Notes under the pieces: model-generated | Databases searched by the model: none | Seen by the model: the letters and a program-made list of their open reading frames with translations, nothing else | What the model was told of the DNA's origin: nothing | Assembly (NCBI GenBank): GCA_030706285.1 | Contig: JAUZOU010000032.1 | Span: 1-14,749, forward strand | From: Bacteroidota bacterium | Lineage (GTDB): Bacteria > Bacteroidota > Bacteroidia > Bacteroidales > UBA1402 | Length of the DNA stretch: 14,749 nucleotides | Direction: 5' to 3' | Program-made: the position numbers and the translations under genes | Shown here: one piece after another, positions 8,178 to 14,749 of the stretch | Position numbering within the stretch: the stretch's first letter is position 1 | Layout: each line of letters starts with the position of its first letter

Positions 8178-9508
8178 AATTTGTCGAACTGTTTGTACGG
8201 AGGATATTTGACAGGAAAGTCGATCCGTTTGGACGATATCAGGACGGACCGTTCGTTGCTGAACAGGTAGAAGCTGGTTTTGCCGTGGTATTTGCCCATA
8301 CCGCTTTCACCGACGCCTCCGAAAGGTAATTTTTTGTTGGCCACGTGTAAGATTGTGTCGTTCACACAAGCTCCGCCGGAAGTCGTGTTTTTCAGTACAA
8401 ACGCGGCTTCTTTTTTATTGCCGAAATAATAAAGGGCCAACGGCTTTTTCCGGACGTTGACAAAACGTATGGCCTCTTCGATGGTCTCGTACGTCAGAAT
8501 TGGCAACAACGGACCGAATATTTCATCCTGCATCAGGGCACTGTCTGTCGAAGGATGATCGATGATGGTAGGAGAGAGGTATCGTTGGTCTCTTTCGGCT
8601 TCACCGCCTTCCACAATTTCACCGCCTGAATGCGTCATCGTATCGATCAGTCTCAGGAAAAAGCGGTCACTGGCTATCCTTCCATAATGAGGGCTTGCTT
8701 TCACATTGACACCGTAAAATTCATGAATGGATTGTTTGAGCGCTTCGATCAAAGCTTCTTTACAGTTCTTTTCTACCAGCACATAGTCAGGAGCAACACA
8801 CGTTTGCCCTGCATTGATGAATTTGCCGAATACAATGCGTTTGGCCGCCAGCTGAACGTCGAAGTCCGGGGAAACGATGCACGGACTTTTTCCGCCCATC
8901 TCCAATGTACAAGGAATCAGATTTTTCGCAGCCTTCTCAAGGATAGTCCGTCCGGCTTTCAGACCACCGGTGAAGAAAATATAGTCAAATGGATAATCCG
9001 GCAACCAGCTAAGTGCTTCCCGGTTTCCCTCAACAACACGGATATAATTGGGATCAAATGTATGACCGATGATGTTGCTGATGACTTTTGATACGGACGG
9101 TGATTGCTGAGATGGTTTCAAGACGGCGCAGTTTCCGGCGGAAATGGCTCCTACCAGCGGATCAAGCAACAATTGAAATGGATAATTCCAAGGAGCGATG
9201 ATCAGTACCAGTCCAAACGGTTCGTACAGGATCCGGCTTTTTGACGGGAATAAGACCAGTCCGCTACTCAGACGTTTTGGCTTGGCCCACCGTTTCAAAT
9301 GTGATTTATGATAGCGGATTTCATTCAGCACAATGGATATTTCAGTCAGGTAAGCCTCTTCAGGTGACTTCCCCAAATCGGCTTTCATAGCGGATAAAAG
9401 CTCGTTACTATGCTGTTTAATAGCCTGTTCCAACTTGTCCAATTGCTGGATGCGGAATAACAGGTCTTTTGTAACTCCGGTATTGAAAAAACTTCGTATG
9501 GCCTCCAT
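8162..9508 (-). CDS. Aldehyde dehydrogenase, class 3 (short) type
   Basis: The 448-residue product should oxidise an aldehyde to the acid with NAD(P)+. Family hallmarks are in order: APWNYP with oxyanion-hole N108, KPS with K131 (cofactor binding), FTGG (180-182) at the nucleotide fold, LEMGGKSP with general base E203, GQTCVAPDY with catalytic C237, and EIFGPLLPIL later. The positions track those of mammalian ALDH3 (Asn114, Glu209, Cys243 as I recall), and the length fits the short ALDH3/YwdH-like branch, which favours medium and long-chain or aromatic aldehydes. Unlike some fatty-aldehyde members there is no C-terminal membrane helix; the protein ends KKFL and should be cytosolic. The ATG at 9508 is preceded by a good -7 box on the minus strand. 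The gene is divergent from the PLP-lyase gene and may be co-regulated with it. The true substrate is unknown. Confidence 0.92.
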   Translation of the reverse strand: MEAIRSFFNTGVTKDLLFRIQQLDKLEQAIKQHSNELLSAMKADLGKSPEEAYLTEISIVLNEIRYHKSHLKRWAKPKRLSSGLVLFPSKSRILYEPFGLVLIIAPWNYPFQLLLDPLVGAISAGNCAVLKPSQQSPSVSKVISNIIGHTFDPNYIRVVEGNREALSWLPDYPFDYIFFTGGLKAGRTILEKAAKNLIPCTLEMGGKSPCIVSPDFDVQLAAKRIVFGKFINAGQTCVAPDYVLVEKNCKEALIEALKQSIHEFYGVNVKASPHYGRIASDRFFLRLIDTMTHSGGEIVEGGEAERDQRYLSPTIIDHPSTDSALMQDEIFGPLLPILTYETIEEAIRFVNVRKKPLALYYFGNKKEAAFVLKNTTSGGACVNDTILHVANKKLPFGGVGESGMGKYHGKTSFYLFSNERSVLISSKRIDFPVKYPPYKQFDKLKKFL

Positions 9509-9540
9509 CGGTTCTGACGTTTTGTACTATTCAATTGTGA

Positions 9541-9570
9541 CAAAATTAGGAATATTGGTTTCATTTCAAC
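9541..9570 (-). promoter_or_regulatory. Promoter of the aldehyde dehydrogenase gene
   Basis: On the minus strand, TAATTTTG (9548-9541) matches TAnnTTTG exactly, with GTTG (9570-9567) 18 bases upstream as a plausible -33 element. Transcription would start near 9534, giving a leader of about 25 bases. The -7 box runs straight into TCACA, the same sequence as in the opposing promoter. Confidence 0.6.
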
Positions 9571-9597
9571 ACTTTATCCGCAAAAAAATTATTGAAA

Positions 9598-9630
9598 TTT
9601 GAACAATGGTTCCATTTTTTTATACATTTG
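9598..9630 (+). promoter_or_regulatory. Promoter of the PLP-lyase gene
   Basis: TTTG (9598-9601) and TACATTTG (9623-9630) lie 21 bases apart and fit both elements of the Bacteroidetes promoter (-33 TTTG, -7 TAnnTTTG). The start would be near 9637, about 25 bases before the ATG at 9663. This is the best-formed promoter in the window. Confidence 0.65.
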
Positions 9631-9662
9631 TCACATGTTAAATCTTATCTAATACCTGACTC

Positions 9663-11129
9663 ATGACACCATCAGATCAAAAACAATTTGTCAAATTTTA
9701 TTCCGGCGAAGACATTCCTCTTGAATTGCATAAAGTCCGCATTGTCCAAAAGCTGAATCTTGTTCCAATCGAAAGAAGGCTTGAAGCCTTGAAAGAAGGC
9801 GGTTTCAATACGTTTCAACTAAGTACGAAAGATGTATTTCTGGATATGCTTACCGATAGTGGTACCAACGCGATGAGCGATCAGCAACTGGCTGCGATGA
9901 TGCAGGCCGATGATGCGTATGCTGGTTCGCAAAGTTTTTACCGGTTGAAAAAAGCCGTGAATGACGTGCTGGGCAAATCGTATTACCTGCCTGTTCATCA
10001 GGGACGTGCTGCTGAAAATATCCTGGCTGCGGCCTATGTCAACAAAACCAGCCTGATTCCGATGAACTATCATTTCACAACGGCGATGGCGCACATCACC
10101 CAGAATGGCGGCCGTATCGTGGAACTGCTCTATCCTGAGGCCTATGTGATCAATTCAAGCCATCCGTTTAAAGGGAATATGAACATTGAGGAACTGGAAG
10201 AGTGCATTATCCGTACCGGTACGGAACACATTCCGTTTATCCGGATGGAAGCGTCGACCAACCTCATCGGTGGGCAACCGTTTTCAGTACAGAATTTCCG
10301 TGATGTCAGAGCTATTGCCGACAAATACGGGATCAGACTGGTGCTCGATGCCAGCTTGCTGGGAGAAAATGCTTATCTGGTGAAGCAGCGCGAAGAAGAG
10401 TTCAAGGATAAATCGATGGCTGAGATATTACTCACCATGACCGGCCTGGCCGACATTGTTTATTTCTCTGCCCGTAAGCTGAGTTCGTCCCGTGGTGGCG
10501 GCATTTGTACCAACGATGAGTCCATTTACAAAGAACTGGAAGCCCTGGTGCCATTGTATGAAGGTTTTCTGACCTATGGTGGTATTTCCATTCGCGAAGT
10601 GGAAGCCATGGCTGTCGGGTTGTATGAAACGCTGGACGAGACTATGATTTCGCAGAGCCCTTCTTTCATTAAGTACCTCGTTGAAGAGTCCATGAAGAAA
10701 GGCATTCCGATGATTACGCCTCCTGGAGTGCTGGGGGCTCATGTGGATGCTATGAGTTTTTGTGCTCATCTTCCGCAGACGGAATATCCTGCTGGTGCCC
10801 TGGCTTCCGCCTTCTTCCTGATATCCGGCATCCGGGGGATGGAACGTGGTTCTATTTCCAATCAACGTGATGAGGAAGGCAATGAAACGTATGCCGATAT
10901 GGAATTGCTCCGGTTGGCGGTTCCACGTCGTGTGTTTACGCTGTCGCAGATAAAGTACGTCATAGACCGGCTAGCCTGGCTATATGACCATCGAGAAATG
11001 ATCGGTGGGCTCAAATTTGTCTATGAACCGACTGTGCTCCGGTTCTTTATGGGTAAACTGGCCCCGGTATCCGATTGGCCTGAAAAATTAATGGCCAAAT
11101 TCCGTGAGGATTTTGGTGAGAGTCTGTAA
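9663..11129 (+). CDS. Divergent tryptophanase/tyrosine phenol-lyase family PLP enzyme
   Basis: The 488-residue product aligns end to end with beta-eliminating lyases, which split tryptophan or tyrosine to indole or phenol, pyruvate and ammonia. Visible family features: LTDSGTNAMSD (63-73), AYAGS with Y86, HQGRAAEN with R115 (phosphate binding), N200 in STNLIGGQ, D229 (pyridine nitrogen), Schiff-base lysine K272 in SARK, and R417 in LLRLAVPRR. R395 in GMERG matches the Arg that gives tyrosine phenol-lyase its substrate preference; tryptophanases have EIG there. Against this, several normally fixed positions differ: L232 replaces the Arg of D-(S/A)-(A/T)-R, R271 and L273 flank the lysine where KKD is usual, R277 replaces the Asn near the monovalent-cation site, and the GGHA motif is lost (GVLGAH, 355-360). 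N- and C-terminal extensions add about 25-30 residues. The fold and PLP chemistry are secure; the substrate and even the elimination reaction are open. Neighbour: divergent aldehyde dehydrogenase. Confidence 0.85.
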   Translation: MTPSDQKQFVKFYSGEDIPLELHKVRIVQKLNLVPIERRLEALKEGGFNTFQLSTKDVFLDMLTDSGTNAMSDQQLAAMMQADDAYAGSQSFYRLKKAVNDVLGKSYYLPVHQGRAAENILAAAYVNKTSLIPMNYHFTTAMAHITQNGGRIVELLYPEAYVINSSHPFKGNMNIEELEECIIRTGTEHIPFIRMEASTNLIGGQPFSVQNFRDVRAIADKYGIRLVLDASLLGENAYLVKQREEEFKDKSMAEILLTMTGLADIVYFSARKLSSSRGGGICTNDESIYKELEALVPLYEGFLTYGGISIREVEAMAVGLYETLDETMISQSPSFIKYLVEESMKKGIPMITPPGVLGAHVDAMSFCAHLPQTEYPAGALASAFFLISGIRGMERGSISNQRDEEGNETYADMELLRLAVPRRVFTLSQIKYVIDRLAWLYDHREMIGGLKFVYEPTVLRFFMGKLAPVSDWPEKLMAKFREDFGESL

Positions 11130-11150
11130 GTCTGTTTGCCAAAAAGAGAG

Positions 11151-11179
11151 AACGCCTGGCAGTTTTGTCAGGCGTTTTT
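11151..11179 (+). terminator. Intrinsic terminator after the PLP-lyase gene
   Basis: Perfect 8-bp arms AACGCCTG (11151-11158) and CAGGCGTT (11169-11176), with further G-T and C-G pairs inside, are followed by a run of T. It lies 21 bases after the TAA and should end the lyase transcript, making that gene monocistronic. Confidence 0.85.
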
Positions 11180-11181
11180 GC

Positions 11182-11189
11182 TATCTTTG
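11182..11189 (+). promoter_or_regulatory. -7 promoter box for the small cysteine-protein gene
   Basis: TATCTTTG matches TAnnTTTG exactly, directly after the terminator. The nearest upstream TTTG (11164-11167, inside the terminator loop) is only 14 bases away, shorter than usual. The leader to the ATG at 11235 would be about 40 bases. Confidence 0.45.
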
Positions 11190-11234
11190 AGACTGTTTAT
11201 CTGACTAGTATCATTCATCTAATCTTAGTTAGCC

Positions 11235-11717
11235 ATGGAAGAAGATGTTTGTTGTCCGAAGTTTGATCCGCAACCGTGGGAAGGTGCCACTCATGAGTGG
11301 AAGGACAAATTGTTCCTGTTTGATGAGATGCCGCAGTTTATGCACATGCCTTTGCCTGGTTTTTATGCAAAGGCCATTAAAAGGCTCTGGGCGTTGGCTG
11401 AAACAGACGATGCAAGACCGGATGTAAAGGATTTTTTGATGCTGAACTATGATCCGTCTCCCTGGAAATGCGAGTTCTATATGGCTGTAACAAAAGAGGT
11501 TCCGGCACCGGCAAAGACGGTCAAACTCTCCGGTTCCTTTATCAGCAAAACATTTGACGGTCCGTACCATAAGGTTCCGGAATACATTAAGGAAACGGAT
11601 GCCTATCTGAAGAGTCAAGGAAAAACTGCGAAGAAATATTATTTGTATTATACCACCTGTCCGAAATGTGCCAAAAAATATGGGCACAATTACATCGTGG
11701 TATTTGCTGAAGTCTAA
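11235..11717 (+). CDS. Conserved small cysteine protein often annotated 'hydrolase'
   Basis: This 160-residue, soluble-looking protein has no signal peptide or membrane segment. It resembles, from memory, a family of anaerobe proteins with an N-terminal CCPKFDP motif and a C-terminal YYTTCPKCAKKYG motif; databases often call these 'hydrolase', and I know of no experimental support for that name. Here the paired cysteines are C6 and C7, and C142 and C145 form a CPKC pair that could bind a metal or thiol partner. The middle (MAVTKEVP then a GPY motif at 109-111) recalls GyrI-like ligand-binding domains, but this is a guess. The ATG at 11235 begins the protein two residues before the conserved part, so a longer N-terminus is unlikely. 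It has its own probable promoter. The lipoprotein gene follows after 68 bases and could be co-transcribed. Confidence 0.8.
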   Translation: MEEDVCCPKFDPQPWEGATHEWKDKLFLFDEMPQFMHMPLPGFYAKAIKRLWALAETDDARPDVKDFLMLNYDPSPWKCEFYMAVTKEVPAPAKTVKLSGSFISKTFDGPYHKVPEYIKETDAYLKSQGKTAKKYYLYYTTCPKCAKKYGHNYIVVFAEV

Positions 11718-11785
11718 TTAGAGTGCTCAGCCTATTGCAACGCTTTGTGCGGGTTGTTGGCCGGGCACCGGATTAATGTGTAAAA

Positions 11786-12376
11786 GTGAAGAGGTCATTG
11801 TTCCGTTGGGTGGGAGTTGTCGCCCTGTTGTGTTGTCTTGTTGCCTGCAAGAAAAAGGAAGTGAAGGAGTATCCGGGCGTCAAGACTGGTTTTGAGGAAG
11901 TTCATGGGAATGACATTCCTGCCGATTGGCTGACGTTCAAAGGAAATGGTTATACGATCCGTTATCCGGCTGCGTTTAAGCTGGATACGACTGGTTATAT
12001 GAAGACGGATGTGATTTTCTATACCAAACTGTCTTATAATGAAGATGAGTTTTCCGACAATATCAATGTCATGATTCAGGATTTGAAAGATCCGCAGATG
12101 AATTTGGATCAGTTTGCCAAATTATCTGAAGACGAGATCAAGATGTATGTGGAGGAGCCGGAAATCATTGAAAGCAAGCGAGTAAATTCAAATGGAATCG
12201 AATACCACAACATCATCTATTCTGAGAAAAACCCGAATTACTATCTGATCAGGGACCAGCACCTGATGATCCGGAATCAAAAAGCCTATGTGTTGACGTT
12301 AACGTGTGAGAAACCGCTTTTTGATCAGTACAAGGAGACAGGAGAACTGGTCCTTTCCAGTTTCAGATTCCAGTAA
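11786..12376 (+). CDS. Lipoprotein of unknown function, possibly PsbP/DcrB-like
   Basis: The 196-residue product begins with a textbook lipoprotein signal: Lys-Arg, a hydrophobic stretch to residue 18, then lipobox LVAC with C21 as the lipidated residue, followed by KKKEVKEY. The mature part is acidic and mixed alpha/beta. YTIRYPAAFKLD followed by strands such as DNINVMIQDL and the closing LVLSSFRFQ is the pattern of PsbP/Mog1/DcrB-type folds; this is a pattern impression only. GTG at 11786 is the start, because an in-frame TAA lies just upstream (11774-11776) and no ATG gives the signal peptide. I see no own promoter; the 68-base gap makes co-transcription with the preceding gene plausible. 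The signal does not tell whether it faces the periplasm or the cell surface. The stop lies inside a short tandem duplication. Confidence 0.82.
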   Translation: MKRSLFRWVGVVALLCCLVACKKKEVKEYPGVKTGFEEVHGNDIPADWLTFKGNGYTIRYPAAFKLDTTGYMKTDVIFYTKLSYNEDEFSDNINVMIQDLKDPQMNLDQFAKLSEDEIKMYVEEPEIIESKRVNSNGIEYHNIIYSEKNPNYYLIRDQHLMIRNQKAYVLTLTCEKPLFDQYKETGELVLSSFRFQ

Positions 12377-12405
12377 CCGTCATATCAGATTCCAACCGTC
12401 ATAAA
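12364..12405. repeat. Imperfect tandem duplication across the lipoprotein stop codon
   Basis: A 22-base unit starting CAGATTCCAGTAACCGTCAT (12364-12385) is followed at once by a 20-base copy (12386-12405) that lacks the GT after CAGATTCCA and differs near its end. The first copy holds the last codons and stop (TAA, 12374-12376). Replication slippage is the simplest origin. Confidence 0.7.
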
Positions 12406-12491
12406 TGTTCATTCGTGTCAACGGTTATTCGACCGGCCAGGCAGGGTATATACGCTCTTTTTTTAGCCTTCATGTTATAATTTGATCCGGT

Positions 12492-12530
12492 TTGCGTCAA
12501 GATATTGATGTCCGTATTTGGCTGACGCAA
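12492..12530. promoter_or_regulatory. Inverted repeat upstream of the DUF5916 gene
   Basis: TTGCGTCA (12492-12499) and TGACGCAA (12523-12530) are perfect 8-base inverted arms separated by 23 bases, ending 69 bases before the ATG at 12600. It could be a regulator half-site pair or a long-loop RNA hairpin. The rest of 12377-12599 shows a T-run (12451-12457) with no good stem before it and no clear promoter; TAATCTTG (12584-12591) is a one-mismatch -7 box that would yield an almost leaderless message. Confidence 0.4.
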
Positions 12531-12599
12531 CTGCTTTTACTGGAATGTATCAGCTGTTTGTGTGATTTCTTCGGTTAATCTTATAATCTTGGCCTTCCT

Positions 12600-14749
12600 A
12601 TGAAAAAGAGCTTCGGTGTTGTTGCCTTCCTTTCGTTAGCCGTGTCGCTGATGGCTAACGAAAAAAAAAGCATGGAAGCGTACAGGCTGATGCTTCCGAT
12701 AACGGTCGACGGAGTGCTGGATGAGCCTGTCTACCAACAAGTGCCGCCTGCCAAAGATTTCGTCCAGCTACAGCCCTACAATGGTAAACCTTCTTTTCAG
12801 CCCACTGAAACTTGGCTGTTTTACGATCAGACGGCCATTTATGTCGGAGCCATGTTGTATGATAGTTCACCGGACAGTATCTTCAATTACCTGACAGAAA
12901 GGGACGATACCGGTACTTCCGATTATTTTGGTGTTTACATCGATCCGTACAATCAGGGACAGCTGGCGTATGGCTTTTTTGTGACACCGGCCGGTGTCCA
13001 GGTCGATATAAAGGCGATCAAGAACAGTGACGGGGATAACGAATCTTCCGATTGGAACGCTGTTTGGGATAGCAAAACCCGCATAACCGACAAAGGCTGG
13101 ATCGTTGAGATGCGGATTCCATACTCCGCATTGCGTTTTTCAAACCAGGCAGGTGACACCTGGGGACTTAACTTCTTCAGGAACATCAGACGCTACAATT
13201 CGAACAATTCCTGGAATTTCATAGACCGCAATGGTTCTGGTTTTATCTATCAAGAGGGCGCACTGACCGGCATCAAGGACATCAAACCACCGGTCAGGCT
13301 GTCTCTCAGTCCGTATTTGTCGACCTATTTCAATGCAGGCAAGAATGACGATCCATTTCTTTATAAAGCCGGACTCGACCTGAAATACGGTCTTAATGAA
13401 AGTTTTACCCTGGATATGATGCTAATTCCCGATTTCGGGCAGGTACAGTCGGATGACCGGCAACTGAACCTGACGCCGTATGAACTCTATTACAATGAAA
13501 AACGTCAGTTTTTTACCGAGGGGATGGAGCTGTTCAACCGGGCCGGGATTTTTTATTCGAGGCGGATAGGGGCGGCTCCGAAATTTTCGGCCTCCGATCA
13601 GCTGAAAGATGGGGAATCGGTAACAAGCAGCAGCAGCGAAACGCAACTGGTCAATGCGACTAAAGTATCGGGGCGCACCGGAAAAGGATGGGGCATCGGA
13701 GTGCTGAATGCCATGTCGTTGCCAGCTTATGCAACGCTGACAGATTCTGCCGGTAGTTCGAGGGAGGTCATGGTGCAGCCTTTTACGAACTACAATGTAT
13801 CGGTCGTTGATAAATCGCTGAAATACAATTCGTATGTCAGCCTGATCAATACTAATGTCTCCATGTACGACAATCCGTTCAGAGCCAATGTAACGGCTAC
13901 AGAGTTTGTCCTTCGGAATAAGAAAATGAACTGGGCGCTGACCGGAAAGGGTGGCGTTAGTGTCAGGGGATTAGAGACGTATGAAACAGGAGCAGCTGGC
14001 TATCTGAGTCTGGATAAAAACAAAGGGAAGGTTCACTTTGGTATTTCACAGGATTTAATCACTGACATATACAACCCGAACGACCTTGGCTATATGGATC
14101 ACAACAACGAAGTTGAAACGAATGCCTATGTTTATTATCAGGAAGTGAAACCGTTCTGGAAGATCAGGGAGTATAATGGAAACATCTGGACGACATATGC
14201 CCGGATGTACCAACCCGATGCCTTTTCGAAAACGCAGACTGGTTACAACTTCAATGTCACGTTTAAGAACAATTATTATATCAATCTGAACGGTGGATTT
14301 CAGGGAAATGCGCACGAATATTACGAAACACGGGTTCCAGGCAGGTACTATGCAACTAAACGGAACTGGTGGAATAACTATAACATTCAGTCAGATTGGC
14401 GAAAGCCCTTTTACGTTTATGCCCATTTCGGACATTCCGATTATTTCGATACCGACCAACATGCTTATTTTGGCGATGCAGACTTGGTATGGAAGGTAGG
14501 CCAACATGTTCAGCTCGAATATGCCGGAAGTTTTAAACAGTCATTCAATGAGAGTGGGTTTGTCGATAAAAGCAGTTCAAACGATTCCATCTTGTTTGCC
14601 AAACGGAATGTCTATACCCTATCAAATGTTTTGGCTGCTTCCTATGTCATAAACAACAAGACCAGTCTGACGTTGAAAGTCCGTCATTACTGGTCTGGTG
14701 CTAAAAATAAAAACTATTCGCTGTTGCAAACGGATGGTTCACTGTTGCC
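12600..14749 (+). CDS. DUF5916 protein with CBM9-like domain (3' end off window)
   Basis: The first 716 codons are present and the frame is open at the right edge. A signal peptide (MKKSFGVVAFLSLAVSLMA, cut before NEKK) directs export. About residues 28-215 form a CBM9-like beta-sandwich, with IDGVLDEPVY-type opening (here ITVDGVLDEPVYQQVPPA), FGVYIDPYNQ and a closing MRIPYSALRF. The hallmark DUF5916 block follows around 276-324: PDFGQVQSDDRQLNL, PYELYYNEKRQFFTEG and FYSRRIG. Beyond it, alternating aromatic and polar strands (for example NYYINLNGGFQGN, PFYVYAHFGHSDYF) point to an outer-membrane beta barrel. Family members in Bacteroidetes are common and uncharacterised; binding of a glycan or other surface ligand is an inference from the CBM9-like part. 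ATG at 12600 gives the full signal peptide. The gene is probably monocistronic, 223 bases after the lipoprotein gene. Confidence 0.9.
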   Translation, partial: MKKSFGVVAFLSLAVSLMANEKKSMEAYRLMLPITVDGVLDEPVYQQVPPAKDFVQLQPYNGKPSFQPTETWLFYDQTAIYVGAMLYDSSPDSIFNYLTERDDTGTSDYFGVYIDPYNQGQLAYGFFVTPAGVQVDIKAIKNSDGDNESSDWNAVWDSKTRITDKGWIVEMRIPYSALRFSNQAGDTWGLNFFRNIRRYNSNNSWNFIDRNGSGFIYQEGALTGIKDIKPPVRLSLSPYLSTYFNAGKNDDPFLYKAGLDLKYGLNESFTLDMMLIPDFGQVQSDDRQLNLTPYELYYNEKRQFFTEGMELFNRAGIFYSRRIGAAPKFSASDQLKDGESVTSSSSETQLVNATKVSGRTGKGWGIGVLNAMSLPAYATLTDSAGSSREVMVQPFTNYNVSVVDKSLKYNSYVSLINTNVSMYDNPFRANVTATEFVLRNKKMNWALTGKGGVSVRGLETYETGAAGYLSLDKNKGKVHFGISQDLITDIYNPNDLGYMDHNNEVETNAYVYYQEVKPFWKIREYNGNIWTTYARMYQPDAFSKTQTGYNFNVTFKNNYYINLNGGFQGNAHEYYETRVPGRYYATKRNWWNNYNIQSDWRKPFYVYAHFGHSDYFDTDQHAYFGDADLVWKVGQHVQLEYAGSFKQSFNESGFVDKSSSNDSILFAKRNVYTLSNVLAASYVINNKTSLTLKVRHYWSGAKNKNYSLLQTDGSLL

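Noticed and set aside
8630..9091. 153-codon plus-strand ORF inside the aldehyde dehydrogenase gene
   Set aside because: It lies opposite the catalytic core of the dehydrogenase and has no start signal, motif or sensible domain.
11229..11687. 152-codon minus-strand ORF opposite the small cysteine-protein gene
   Set aside because: The plus-strand protein has recognisable conserved motifs and a promoter; the antisense frame has neither.
12394..12430. AACCGT ... ACGGTT inverted repeat after the lipoprotein gene as a terminator
   Set aside because: The arms are only 6 bases with a loop above 20 bases, and no T-tract follows closely; the similarity partly reflects the tandem duplication.
1..14749. 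Mobile element, CRISPR array, RNA gene or defence system
   Set aside because: No transposase, integrase, spaced direct repeats, tRNA-like cloverleaf or rRNA-like stretch was seen on either strand by reading.

Overview
The window looks like chromosomal DNA of a member of Bacteroidota, probably order Bacteroidales. The evidence is a set of -7 boxes matching TAnnTTTG (the Bacteroidetes housekeeping promoter), an almost complete lack of Shine-Dalgarno sequences, an apparent type IX secretion (T9SS)-like C-terminal domain, an AsmA-like protein with the Lys/Ala-rich coiled-coil tail I associate with this phylum, a membrane-bound PAS histidine kinase and a DUF5916 protein. I cannot name genus or species. 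I see no tRNA, rRNA, CRISPR array, insertion sequence, integrase or phage gene, so this reads as ordinary core or near-core chromosome rather than an island.

Layout. (1) 1-2682, minus strand, cut by the left edge: a large secreted CotH-type kinase with a lamin-tail domain, two chitobiase-C-like domains and the beginning of a T9SS/FlgD-like C-terminal domain. (2) 2899-5565, plus: an AsmA-family envelope protein. (3) 5663-8158, plus: a six-helix membrane sensor histidine kinase with two PAS domains and a GAF-like domain, separated from asmA by two compact hairpins. (4) 8162-9508, minus: a class-3-type aldehyde dehydrogenase, whose stop lies 3 bases from the kinase stop. (5) 9663-11129, plus: a divergent PLP-dependent lyase of the tryptophanase/tyrosine phenol-lyase family. 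It is transcribed away from the dehydrogenase across a 154-base region with two face-to-back promoters that share a 9-base element. (6) A clear intrinsic terminator follows at 11151-11179. (7) 11235-11717 encodes a small conserved cysteine protein and 11786-12376 a lipoprotein. (8) 12600 to the right edge, plus: the N-terminal 716 residues of a DUF5916 protein with a CBM9-like domain and a probable outer-membrane beta barrel.

How the genes may work together: four of the eight products belong to the cell envelope or the outside of the cell (CotH kinase, AsmA, lipoprotein, DUF5916), and the histidine kinase sits in the inner membrane without a neighbouring response regulator. The aldehyde dehydrogenase and the lyase are the only pair for which the sequence suggests co-regulation. 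The best leads are the altered active site of that lyase, the shared element in the divergent promoters, and the secreted CotH kinase with its non-ATG start. I do not see a clear, previously undescribed multi-gene system here. No stretch longer than about 225 bases lacks a gene; the two longest gaps (2683-2898 and 12377-12599) are described under promoter, repeat and finding entries.
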